Shown here in pieces: positions 26,414-35,128 of a stretch of 35,128 nucleotides of DNA. Positions within the stretch are counted from its first letter, which is position 1; every line of letters starts with the position of its first letter. The notes under the pieces were generated by a model. It saw nothing but the letters and a program-made list of their open reading frames with translations. It did not search any database and was not told the DNA's origin. The position numbers and the translations under genes are program-made. Origin of the DNA: Runella limosa DSM 17973 (lineage in GTDB: Bacteria > Bacteroidota > Bacteroidia > Cytophagales > Spirosomataceae); contig NZ_KI519431.1 of the NCBI RefSeq assembly GCF_000482465.1, positions 7,107 through 42,234 on the forward strand, in the 5' to 3' direction.

Positions 26414-29400
26414 TTACTTCCTTACTTTTTTCACTGTGTAAGGAATACACAAGTCAACTGGGCAGCAGTTGGTACCCGCTTCGATGATCACTGGGCAACA
26501 GCCGTTGGCTGGACACGTCTGGTTCGTCGCAGTGAACGTATAAACGCCCACTTCTGAGAATAACACCACATTCCCCGTCGCTACCGCCGTCGAACCACCG
26601 TTCTTGAACCACTGTACATTCGTCAAACCTGCAGGTACACTCACTTCCAACTTCTGACCCGCACACAAACCGTAAGGCACCGTGAAACACTGCTGGTCGA
26701 TATCGTCTTCACCGCCTTTGCCGTTGCCTGGTGTGCTGTCTCGGTCTTTCTCGTTGGTCTTGCTGATTTCAGCCGTGTTCAAATGAATGCCTGCCTGCGT
26801 CGCCCGAACTTGGTAACGCAACGTCACCGTGTCACCGTTGGCGGCAATGTTGCCTATCGTCCACTTAATCACATTGCCACTGATAGTCGCACTGCCTCGG
26901 CTTGGTAAAAAGCTTCCGCTCACAAACTGCACCGTCGTGGCTATACTGTCAACCACTTCCACACCCGTCGCGTTCTTGGTCCATTCATTCCACACTTTAA
27001 TCGTGTAAGTCAACACATCACCTACCCGCGCTATCTTCTTGTCAATCAACTTTTTCAACGCTAAGTCAATCGTATCAATACAAGTCTGCGCATTAATCGT
27101 CGCTGGTACGCGGCTTGTGCTCACCGCCGTCGGACACGTTGGATCAGTACTGCGCGCTTGAGCGTAAAAAATCGTATTCACTGATACCGTGCCACTTGGT
27201 TTGAAACTCAAGCCCGTTGCTAGTACTGTTCCGCCCGTTTGTTGGCTAAACCATTCTACAGTTGCTAGTCCCACTACCGTCGCCTTCAACGTCGGGAAAG
27301 TATCCCCGATACAAGCCGTCAAACTTGGCGTCAACAACTGTGGCATCGCTGGGTTACAGTTACAATTCACGCCCGCGATAATCGTGTCTGACTTACAAAT
27401 CGCACTCAGACTATCAGTAATAATCACATTCTGACCCGACGGAATACCTGATACCGTGTAAGGGTTACTTCCGCTCAAAGTGCCTTTATTCACTTTCACA
27501 ATACCCAATTTGTTGGCCACCGTGAAGGTGAAGCTGTAAGTTTGGGCATCGTTTGAACATACTGGGGCAGCTGAACTAATCGTTGATTTGATACAAGGAG
27601 GAGGACAAGTCGGAATAATCACTTTCACCGTATCTTGGCAACCATTCACCGAATAAACAAAATCAAATGATTTACCTTGCGCAGTGGCGTTGGTGATGCT
27701 CACCAATCCTGAACTACTCACCGTTGTTCCCGTTGGATTGCCTGCCAATGCTGACCAAGTTCCGCCCGTCGGCGTAGCTGACAATTGAACACTTGATGGA
27801 ACATTGCCGTTTGAACATACCAACGTCGTATCCTTACCTGCACTTGGCTTAGGATTCACAGTTACTACCACGTTCGCTGTGTCTTTACAGCCTGCCGCGT
27901 TTTGAGCTACCAATACGTAGGTCGTTGTACCCGTTGGCTTCACCGAAGTTGGCGTTGCTACGGCCGTACCGCCCGCTGTACCTACCGTCCATACTGGACT
28001 CAAGTATGTGTTGTAGTTTGTAATCTTCGAAGTCAAATCAACGGTTTCGCCTGCGCAAATTGTAGCACTGCCATCAGCAATTGTTGGCTTGGCAAGTACA
28101 ATTACTTGTGCCGTGTCAGTACACGTTTGACCGCCACTTGTCACCGAATACACAAACTTGTATGTACCTGCTGCATTCAAGCCATTGATATTGCCACTAG
28201 CATCTATCGTCGCCGCGCTTGGGTTCGCTGGGCTAACGATTGGTGCCCATGTGCCACCTGTCGTCACTGCCGTCAACTTCGCCGTACTCGTTGGTTGACA
28301 TACACTTGCCGCATCAGCACCTGCATTCGGTTTCACACAACCTGCGCAAGGAGCGACTGTTACTGCAATCGTGTCTTTACAACCTGCGGCAGTTGTATAA
28401 ATAAACTGGTACGTGCCTGATACGCTCATTCCTGTCACGTTATTACCCGTAATCGTCGCCGTAGCTGGAGTCGTACCCAGTTGTGACCACGTTCCGCCCG
28501 CTGGGCTTGGTACTAAGGTGTAGCTCGTCGCCAAAGTATTTGTCGCAGCATTTACACAGGCTAAAGTCGTGTCTTTGCCTGCGCTTGGTTTTGGATTAAC
28601 TGTTACCACTACGTTCGCCGTGTCTTTACAGACTGCCGCATTTTGAGCCACCAATACGTAGGTCGTTGTACCCGTTGGTTTTACTGAACTTGGCGTTGCT
28701 ACGGCTGTACCGCCCGCTGTACCTACTGTCCACACTGGACTTAAATACGTTGCATAATTCGTAATTTTTGAGGTTAAATCTACTGACTCGCCTGCACAAA
28801 TTGTAGCACTGCCATCAGCAATTGTTGGCTTGGCATTCACTACCAATTGTACATAAGCCGTATCAGCACAAGTCAAATCACCCGTTGTATTTACTACCAC
28901 TGCGTAGTACTTCGTACCTGCCGTGGTTAACGCTGCGCCACTCGGCGTGAAGGTCGCACTTGTCGCGCCGCTCATTGCTGTGCCCAAACTGCTCGTCGTG
29001 TCGGCCAATGGCCCATACCATTTGTATTCTACACCTGTACTTGGCGTAGCTGTGTAGGCTGACACCGTACCACCTGCACATATCGTTTGTGCTTTTGGCG
29101 TAGCCAAAGCCACTGGTTTGGTGCAACAACTTAATGGTTTAATGGTGAACGTAAAGTCTTTGAAACAACCATCTTCACCGTTATAGATTCTTACCAAATA
29201 CGTCACGTCCATGGGTGGATTGTTGATATTTCCAACGATTACTCCTCCCGTCAAGCTGCTAATCAAAGTTGCATTTGCATAAGTCGCCAAGGTCGAAGCA
29301 TCTCCCGTCGTGTAAGTGACTTTATCTCCAATAGTACCTGTCCCCAACACAATACTGCCTTTTCCTCCCGCACATGTAGGTTGAGTGACGGTTACGGTAT

Positions 29401-32400
29401 AATTTGGTTTTGTGCATTTATAGAATCCAAAGTCAACGCTATAATTGGTTTTTCCATTGTCCAACGGCTCTGCATTGCTCCCAAGCGTAATAGGTTTACT
29501 AATAATTCCACAACCTACAACCGCAGTACCGTTGTCATCGTTTTCGACGTCATCGTCGGGGTCTGGCGCAGGGTCATTTCCTGTACTACTAACGAAGTCT
29601 TTCAACGGCCCATTGAAGTTACCATCGGGTACTTGAACGATGTAATTACCCGCTGGCAAATTGGTAAACGTATAAATGCCTGGCAATCCGCCCACGGTGC
29701 CCGTAATGGTTGTTGTTACGTATTCGTCGGGGTCAGGTTTGCTGTTATTGTTTCGGTCTTCAAACAAGATAACGGTTACGCCATTAATACCTGTTTCGGT
29801 TCCGTCCACTTTTCCATTGTTATTGGCATCGTTCCAAACTAAGTTACCCAAATTATACGGCCCCGTTGGAATGATAATCCCCGCGTCCCAAGTCAAGTCC
29901 ACTTCTCCAGCCGTTAGTTCAGTTACTTCGGTTACGCCTGTTGAAGTGGGATCAGAATCCGTCTCATCGCTTGCGCCATTGACTGTTCCTGTATTGGTGG
30001 TAAAAGTTTGCCCCGTTGCCAACTTAAATTTCACGAAGTACTTTCCAGGGTCAAGGTTTTCAAACAAATAATACCCAGGACGACCATAAATGTCATTGGA
30101 AGTGGTATCTCTGGCTACAGGTGCCCCGTCGGCCGCATCGGGTTCGGCGATTCCGTTACCGTTGTCTTTGTACAAACAAACGATTACACCGTTTACACCG
30201 TTAGTCGTTGATTCGTCTTGTACGTTGTTCAAATTTTGGTCAAACCAAACATAATTCCCCAAGGCTGCTTTGTCCAAATAGATACCTTGATCCCACCGTA
30301 AATCAACTTCCGCAGCATCAATAGTTGTAATGTCAACCACCGTCACACGTTGGCCATTACAAAGCGTCGGTACGCCGTCCGAATCAAGGCTATCTCCTGG
30401 AGTTACGACGTTGGGAGTGGTAGTGCTATACCCTGCTGGCACAAAAAACACCGCAAAATAATTGCCTGGCGCCAAGTTAGGGAACAAATACAAACCCCCA
30501 TTTCCTGTTGCGGTATAGCCAATAAGTGGGTCATTTTTAGGGTCAGCGATTCCGTCGCCGTTATCTTGGTGCAATTCCACTCGTACCCCATCTACTCCCA
30601 CTTCGCCCGTATCTTGAATACCGTTTTTGTTGGCATCAATCCACACTCGGTTTCCATATACTCCTGGTACCAATGGCTTTAATTTAATCCCTACTTTGTT
30701 GGGTTCAGCAGGCAAGAACGGGTCATTGTTGTCGTTCCGTTTTGCTTTGAAAGCAAACGAGTTCCACGCAATTTCGCCGTTGGTAGGCGCATTTACTGGC
30801 GCGCGCATGTCCCAAGTAAGTTCAACTTCGTCACCAGGATTTAAGACTTTTGTTCCAAAATCAAATTTTAGCCCCTGAACCGTGGTTGGGTCGGCGGGCA
30901 AAACGGTCGTCCAATTGGGCGGATTGCATCCTGAAGGCCCACTCGCAACGTAATCCGTCCGACACGGATTCTGAACGGTCGTATAATATACCGTTACCCC
31001 CGTTGGCGTAATCAATGGCGTGACCAAATTAGGCCGCCATTGGGTCAAACGGGCGGTGAGGTCTTTTACGCCAATATCACCAATGTAAGGTAACATATCA
31101 AGCACTTCAATGCTCGACGCAGGCACGTTTCCGTTGTTACGAACAATCAATTTATAATTGGCAATCCCACCAGGCATGGTTTGTCCAAAATCGGGGTGTT
31201 TGCTGTAAACCGTATCACACTGGCCTTTTACCCACTTCACCGACTCCAACTGGGCAACCGAAGTAAGACCAATATAACCCGCTGTAAAACAGATAGTGTC
31301 TGCTTTAGAGCCGTCCCCGTCTAAATCAAACTTATCGACGGTTTCGTAACGATCCATGGTTTCATAGATATTTTCTTTGAAACATTTAGCGGCACTACTT
31401 CCTGTAAAAAAGGCAGGGTTTTTAATCCCCACAGGTTGGCTGTAGGCGTCTTTGGGTGCCCAAGCAGCTTCATTTGACGAAAGGTTTCCGCCCGTGCCAA
31501 GGGTATTAATTTTTGTTTTTATGCTAAACCATACATCGCAACCCGAAGGCATAGGGGTGTTCCAAGACAAGCGCACCAAAGTTCTACCCGTACCGTTATA
31601 ATTGGGAATAATTTCAGTGTTGTCGGCAGGAGGAAAATTACAACTCGTGGGGACGTACTGAATCGCCCCATCATAACTCAACCCTACTGGAAGTAAATCC
31701 ATTACCACAGGGTTTTGGAGGGGTTGGCCTCCCGATAAATTCACCGCTTGAATCATTGACCACACCGTCGTGCCAATGTTCTGAGAAGCACCGTAGAAAA
31801 CAGCGTACTGGCTTGATGGATTACTTGTCATCCATTTATGAACCACCAGCGAGCTGTAATTATCCAAAGGAGCCACAGGAATGGTTTGACAAGCCGACGC
31901 AGGCGTAATGGTTACTCCTGGCGTCGAACTTACGGCAGTCAGACAGTTGGTGACCGACGTTGCGGTACTACCTGGTGCAAGGGTTACTCTGATTCCCCCA
32001 TACTGCACCAACGCCCCCGCAGGCAAAGAACTAATCTCGGTTTTAAAATGCGTTATGTATTCACCCGAAGGAGGCGCATAAGTATAGTCCGTCATCAAAA
32101 CTTGAAAATAGGTGGTTTGGGCGTTTGTTTTCACCCAATACGTAATGGTTTCAGTACCTGTCATGTTTACTTTAGAAACTTGATTCACCGAAACTCCTCT
32201 TAAATCTGCGGGTAAAATATCTTCAAGTACTACGTTATTTAATGGTACATTACCCGTATTGCTTGCTGAAAACTCAAACAATACAACATCGCCAGGTCGG
32301 ATTTTTGTAGAAGAAGTACCTTTTCCGATTGCCAACTTGGCCTCTGGTGCCACCAGCTTATCCGTTACAGTAAGCGTAGAAGTACAATTTTCAGTAGTTT

Positions 32401-33370
32401 GGGTGGCGTAGGTAGCCCCTCCTTGATAGGTAACGCTACTGCCGTTGGTAGCCGTAATGGGCGAACCTCCATCGGGTGTGTAAGCCACTGTGACATTATT
32501 TGTAACGTTATCCCCCGCGCTAAAACTACCACTTGGATACGTAACGTCTATTTTAACAACCACCCTCGGGGCGTATGCACTGCCGATTTGGAAGGTCGAA
32601 GCAGGAAAAGTACAAGTTACTTTTGGTGCTCCAGGTGTATTATCAACAACGCAAGTACCCGATGGAACCGAAGGCGTTGGAAAGCCGTCAAGAGCCGTGG
32701 CTGTGACGCCATTGATAACGGCATTGGCTGGCAGGTTATCAACCATCACCACTGAGCTTACACTGGTTGTCCCAATCCCAGTGGCGCCATAATTACCTGG
32801 AAATTGGAGGTAAATATCGTAAAAAGTAGAATTATCAATTGCCAAGCCTCGTCCATTGGATTTCGCTGGGCAAAACTTATTGGTTGAATGCAAAGTTGTG
32901 GTGACAGTTGCGGTAGCGGGGGTTCCCGAGCCCGAAACAATGCTCGCCGTCATCGTACCCGTCGTACCATCTATTTTTCCGAAATCACCTTGACCCAACA
33001 ATTCGATGATACCTGTATTCCCAGCTTTCAGCGGGTTTTTAAAGGTAAAGGTTGCCGTTCGTCGATCTGCCGAAAAAGTGTAGCTGTCGATATCCGTTGT
33101 TAATCCTATGACTTGGTTGGGAAATGAAATCGACGAAGGAATGGTCGCCGTCATGGTTACGTTGGGGCAATCGCCCGTACCTGCCGCGCAACTATATTTG
33201 AGCGTGTAGGTAAACGTCTCTCCTGTCAGGATGTCCGATTTGTTGGAGGAGGCTTCAATTGAGAGGGTTTGGGCAAACGTTTGGCTGCTTAAGAACACAA
33301 CACAAACGAGCATAAAAACCCACATTTTCTCAATTTTTTGAACAAACAAATAGGGATATTTTCTTTTCAT
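26414..33370 (-). CDS. Giant secreted modular repeat protein B (DUF11 / SdrD_B x3 / Ig-like)
   Basis: This is a complete protein of 2318 residues. A signal peptide ends near residue 33 (SSQTFA/Q). DUF11-like segments lie around 35-320, 341-400 and 705-760 (NTGNVPLNNVVLEDILP; NNGNVPASSIEVLDMLP). Three SdrD_B-like domains follow at about 903-1030, 1036-1160 and 1172-1318 (VWIDANKNGIQD; VWFDQNLNNVQD; VWNDANNNGKVD). Ig/PKD-like modules fill about 1320-2090 and include the cassette also seen in protein A. A last DUF11-like domain at about 2100-2225 (KKIARVGDVLTYTIKVWN) precedes a Cys-rich tail ending CIPYTVKKVRK. It is probably a cell-surface adhesin. Type IX secretion is likely for this phylum, but no standard sorting domain is seen. 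Proteins A and C are paralogues. Confidence 0.92.
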   Translation of the reverse strand: MKRKYPYLFVQKIEKMWVFMLVCVVFLSSQTFAQTLSIEASSNKSDILTGETFTYTLKYSCAAGTGDCPNVTMTATIPSSISFPNQVIGLTTDIDSYTFSADRRTATFTFKNPLKAGNTGIIELLGQGDFGKIDGTTGTMTASIVSGSGTPATATVTTTLHSTNKFCPAKSNGRGLAIDNSTFYDIYLQFPGNYGATGIGTTSVSSVVMVDNLPANAVINGVTATALDGFPTPSVPSGTCVVDNTPGAPKVTCTFPASTFQIGSAYAPRVVVKIDVTYPSGSFSAGDNVTNNVTVAYTPDGGSPITATNGSSVTYQGGATYATQTTENCTSTLTVTDKLVAPEAKLAIGKGTSSTKIRPGDVVLFEFSASNTGNVPLNNVVLEDILPADLRGVSVNQVSKVNMTGTETITYWVKTNAQTTYFQVLMTDYTYAPPSGEYITHFKTEISSLPAGALVQYGGIRVTLAPGSTATSVTNCLTAVSSTPGVTITPASACQTIPVAPLDNYSSLVVHKWMTSNPSSQYAVFYGASQNIGTTVWSMIQAVNLSGGQPLQNPVVMDLLPVGLSYDGAIQYVPTSCNFPPADNTEIIPNYNGTGRTLVRLSWNTPMPSGCDVWFSIKTKINTLGTGGNLSSNEAAWAPKDAYSQPVGIKNPAFFTGSSAAKCFKENIYETMDRYETVDKFDLDGDGSKADTICFTAGYIGLTSVAQLESVKWVKGQCDTVYSKHPDFGQTMPGGIANYKLIVRNNGNVPASSIEVLDMLPYIGDIGVKDLTARLTQWRPNLVTPLITPTGVTVYYTTVQNPCRTDYVASGPSGCNPPNWTTVLPADPTTVQGLKFDFGTKVLNPGDEVELTWDMRAPVNAPTNGEIAWNSFAFKAKRNDNNDPFLPAEPNKVGIKLKPLVPGVYGNRVWIDANKNGIQDTGEVGVDGVRVELHQDNGDGIADPKNDPLIGYTATGNGGLYLFPNLAPGNYFAVFFVPAGYSTTTPNVVTPGDSLDSDGVPTLCNGQRVTVVDITTIDAAEVDLRWDQGIYLDKAALGNYVWFDQNLNNVQDESTTNGVNGVIVCLYKDNGNGIAEPDAADGAPVARDTTSNDIYGRPGYYLFENLDPGKYFVKFKLATGQTFTTNTGTVNGASDETDSDPTSTGVTEVTELTAGEVDLTWDAGIIIPTGPYNLGNLVWNDANNNGKVDGTETGINGVTVILFEDRNNNSKPDPDEYVTTTITGTVGGLPGIYTFTNLPAGNYIVQVPDGNFNGPLKDFVSSTGNDPAPDPDDDVENDDNGTAVVGCGIISKPITLGSNAEPLDNGKTNYSVDFGFYKCTKPNYTVTVTQPTCAGGKGSIVLGTGTIGDKVTYTTGDASTLATYANATLISSLTGGVIVGNINNPPMDVTYLVRIYNGEDGCFKDFTFTIKPLSCCTKPVALATPKAQTICAGGTVSAYTATPSTGVEYKWYGPLADTTSSLGTAMSGATSATFTPSGAALTTAGTKYYAVVVNTTGDLTCADTAYVQLVVNAKPTIADGSATICAGESVDLTSKITNYATYLSPVWTVGTAGGTAVATPSSVKPTGTTTYVLVAQNAAVCKDTANVVVTVNPKPSAGKDTTLACVNAATNTLATSYTLVPSPAGGTWSQLGTTPATATITGNNVTGMSVSGTYQFIYTTAAGCKDTIAVTVAPCAGCVKPNAGADAASVCQPTSTAKLTAVTTGGTWAPIVSPANPSAATIDASGNINGLNAAGTYKFVYSVTSGGQTCTDTAQVIVLAKPTIADGSATICAGETVDLTSKITNYNTYLSPVWTVGTAGGTAVATPTSVKPTGTTTYVLVAQNAAGCKDTANVVVTVNPKPSAGKDTTLVCSNGNVPSSVQLSATPTGGTWSALAGNPTGTTVSSSGLVSITNATAQGKSFDFVYSVNGCQDTVKVIIPTCPPPCIKSTISSAAPVCSNDAQTYSFTFTVANKLGIVKVNKGTLSGSNPYTVSGIPSGQNVIITDSLSAICKSDTIIAGVNCNCNPAMPQLLTPSLTACIGDTFPTLKATVVGLATVEWFSQQTGGTVLATGLSFKPSGTVSVNTIFYAQARSTDPTCPTAVSTSRVPATINAQTCIDTIDLALKKLIDKKIARVGDVLTYTIKVWNEWTKNATGVEVVDSIATTVQFVSGSFLPSRGSATISGNVIKWTIGNIAANGDTVTLRYQVRATQAGIHLNTAEISKTNEKDRDSTPGNGKGGEDDIDQQCFTVPYGLCAGQKLEVSVPAGLTNVQWFKNGGSTAVATGNVVLFSEVGVYTFTATNQTCPANGCCPVIIEAGTNCCPVDLCIPYTVKKVRK
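27842..28850 (-). repeat. Ig-like cassette of protein B with the same 741-bp period
   Basis: The module around GTCTTTACAG at 27881 recurs at 28622, exactly 741 bp away. The phrases TYLSPVWTVGTAGGTAVATP and CKDTANVVVTVNPKPSAGKD are coded twice. The segment corresponds to about 1.4 units of the protein A array, in the same module order. Confidence 0.88.
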
Positions 33371-33638
33371 TTGTAGGAATATTTTTTAAGATACTTACTT
33401 ACAGGTACATTACACTCATTTTTTTACACCTGTTTTGTAAAACATTGCATCCTACAACTTCAAATTTCATACCATTGGATATTTTACAAATTAAAACCTA
33501 ATATAAAAGTACATTCGGTCAAAAAATAGATACCATCGTAGTAGTATTTTATCAATTTATTTCCAAAATTGACCGTACAACAATTGAACCAAATGCGGAT
33601 AGGAATAAAAAAACTTTATACATAACAAATTCGACAAT

Positions 33639-33674
33639 TAAATTTGGTATATATACTAATATCCCATTAAATAA
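33639..33674. promoter_or_regulatory. 36-bp block with imperfect dyad, second copy
   Basis: The dyad TGGTATAT (33645-33652), six bases, ATATCCCA (33659-33666) has arms identical to those at 7154-7175. The 36-bp block matches 7148-7183 at 33 positions and lies about 270 bp upstream of the protein B start. Confidence 0.5.
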
Positions 33675-33722
33675 CATATTGATTTTTAAGTAAAGTAACA
33701 ACCTACCTTTCACCCCACAACA

Positions 33723-33751
33723 AAAAAGGCTGCCCGAAAGGCAGCCTTTTT
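33723..33751. terminator. Terminator of protein C gene
   Basis: GGCTGCC (33728-33734) and GGCAGCC (33740-33746) pair around CGAAA, with five flanking A/T pairs extending the stem. It lies 24 bp beyond the protein C stop. The A and T runs suit termination on either strand. Confidence 0.9.
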
Positions 33752-33775
33752 AAAGTTGATTTAACTATCCTCTAT

Positions 33776-35128
33776 TTACTTCTTGATTTTCCTTACCGTA
33801 AATGGTACACACACCTCGGCTGGACAACAATTGGTACCTGGCTCGATGATGACTGGACAACAGCCGTTGGATGGGCAAGTCTGGTTGGTGGCCGTGAAGG
33901 TGTAAACGCCATCTTCACTGAATAACACCACATTGCCCGTTGCTACTACCGTCGTGCCACCGTTTCTGAACCATTGGACATTTGTTAAATTGGCAGGAAC
34001 ACCTACTTCTAACTTCTGACCCGCACACAACTCAAACGGCACCGTGAAGCATTGCTGATCGATGTCATCTTCGCCGCCTTTGCCATTACCTGGCGTACTG
34101 TCTCGGTCTTTTTCGTTGGTCTTGCTGATTTCGGCCGTGTTCAAATGGATACCCGCTTGCGTGGCGCGCACTTGGTAGCTTAACGTCACGGTGTCGCCAT
34201 TGGCATTGATGTTTCCAATGTTCCATTTTATGACATTACCGCTAATGGTCGCACTGCCTCGGCTTGGCGCAAAGCTACCGCTCACAAACTGTGCCGTCGT
34301 TGCTATTGAATCCGTTACTTCTACACCCGTTGCGTTTTTGCTCCATTGGTTCCACACTTTTACCGTGTAGGTCAACACATCACCTACCCGCGCTATTTTG
34401 GCGCTAATTGATTTCTTCAAAGCCAAATCAATGGTGTCAACACAATTCTGTGCGTTGATATTGGCAGGAACTCGGCTTGTGCTGATGGCTGTCGGACAAC
34501 TTGGGTCAGTGCTGCGTGCTTGTGCGTAGAACACTGTGCTACCCGTTACGGTGCCAGTTGGCTTATAATTCAAGCCCGTTGATAGCAACGTTCCGCCCGT
34601 TTGTTGACTAAACCACTCAACTGTCGCCAAACCTACTACGGCTGCTTTCAACGTCGGGAAGGTATCACCGATACAAGCCGTCATACTTGGTGCCAACAAC
34701 ACAGGTACTGGCGGATTACAGTTACAATTAGGCCCAACAATCGTCGTATCTGACTTACAAATCGCACTCAAGCTGTCCGTAATTATCACACTCGCTCCCG
34801 ATGGAATGCCTGTTACGGTGTATGGATTGTTGCCCGTCAATGTTCCTTTGTTTACTTTCACTATGCCCAATTTGTTGTTTACTGTAAACTTAATGCTGTA
34901 AGTTTGAACGTCCTGCGAACACAATGGTGCCTCAGTCACAATCACGCTTGATTTCACACAAGGCACAATCAAACCTGCATCCACCGTCAAGTTATCTTTC
35001 GCAATACCCGTTCCCAAGGCATTGATAGTCACGACTTGGCTCAAACCTGTCGTTGGATTGAAATCTGAATCTTTTGTATCATCGCCACCCAAGTTTTGTT
35101 GACTGCTAATCACACAACCCGCTGGCAA
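33776..35128 (-). CDS. Giant secreted modular protein C, C-terminal 450 residues (N-terminus beyond right edge)
   Basis: The frame is open to the right edge. The apparent TTG start there is only the window boundary, because the first residues (GCVISSQQNLGGDDTKDSDF) read as the middle of an SdrD_B-like domain. A PKD/Ig-like region, a DUF11-like domain (KIARVGDVLTYTVKVWN) and the Cys-rich tail ending CVPFTVRKIKK follow. From CVKSS onward it is closely similar to the end of protein B in both protein and DNA. Here, unlike in B, the SdrD_B domain joins this region directly without the Ig-like cassette. It has its own terminator. Confidence 0.9.
   Translation of the reverse strand: MPAGCVISSQQNLGGDDTKDSDFNPTTGLSQVVTINALGTGIAKDNLTVDAGLIVPCVKSSVIVTEAPLCSQDVQTYSIKFTVNNKLGIVKVNKGTLTGNNPYTVTGIPSGASVIITDSLSAICKSDTTIVGPNCNCNPPVPVLLAPSMTACIGDTFPTLKAAVVGLATVEWFSQQTGGTLLSTGLNYKPTGTVTGSTVFYAQARSTDPSCPTAISTSRVPANINAQNCVDTIDLALKKSISAKIARVGDVLTYTVKVWNQWSKNATGVEVTDSIATTAQFVSGSFAPSRGSATISGNVIKWNIGNINANGDTVTLSYQVRATQAGIHLNTAEISKTNEKDRDSTPGNGKGGEDDIDQQCFTVPFELCAGQKLEVGVPANLTNVQWFRNGGTTVVATGNVVLFSEDGVYTFTATNQTCPSNGCCPVIIEPGTNCCPAEVCVPFTVRKIKK

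Larger units (their letters stand above)
33371..33775. other. Spacer between protein C and protein B genes
   Basis: This 405-bp spacer is AT-rich. It holds the terminator of the protein C gene and the 36-bp block shared with the protein A upstream region. No gene was found. The terminator followed by the block indicates that protein B has its own promoter. Confidence 0.6.

Noticed and set aside
33776-35128. Protein C as a complete 450-residue gene
   Set aside because: The only start is a TTG at the window edge in the middle of an SdrD_B-like domain, so the gene is truncated by the window.

Overview
The window looks like a chromosomal piece of a Bacteroidota bacterium, most likely order Cytophagales (Spirosomataceae/Runella-like). 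This is inferred from a SusC/SusD pair, LytTR and AraC regulators, giant secreted proteins built of DUF11-like, SdrD_B-like and Ig/PKD-like modules, a BatA/VWA-like membrane protein, AT-rich spacers and mostly absent Shine-Dalgarno sequences. No rRNA, tRNA, CRISPR array, transposase or prophage gene was recognised.

Layout. (1) 1-6524, minus: the N-terminal 2174 residues of a giant secreted repeat protein (protein A). It runs off the left edge inside an array of 741-bp in-frame tandem repeats. (2) 6525-8167: two AT-rich spacers around a LytTR regulator whose receiver domain has lost the phospho-acceptor Asp. A small AraC-type regulator diverges from it (8168-8749). (3) 8775-17089, all minus: a DUF2279-like protein, a VWA membrane protein, FabG, a two-gene AAA ATPase + HNH nuclease cassette that matches Septu (PtuA/PtuB) anti-phage defence, a GmhA-type sugar-phosphate isomerase and a maltokinase-like enzyme. 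(4) 17690-24139, plus: SusC, SusD and a small third lipoprotein (an outer-membrane uptake locus), a terminator, then a nitroreductase. (5) 24199-26316, minus: AraC regulator, cupin, and a TrpF-like barrel lacking both catalytic residues. (6) 26414-35128, minus: a complete 2318-residue giant protein (B) and the C-terminal 450 residues of another (C), both paralogues of A.

How it fits together. The striking theme is the family of giant modular surface proteins. A and B share an N-terminal layout, B and C share a nearly identical C-terminal 400 residues, and A and B carry the same Ig-like cassette with the same 741-bp period. A and B are also preceded by the same 36-bp non-coding block (33 of 36 bases match) that contains an imperfect dyad. 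This suggests co-regulated surface adhesins that reshuffle modules by recombination. They have signal peptides but, where the C-terminus is visible, end in a Cys-rich tail finishing in basic residues rather than a recognisable type A or type B T9SS sorting domain. The Septu-like pair, sitting between housekeeping genes, is the other accessory system. All family assignments were made by reading motifs; no database search was possible.
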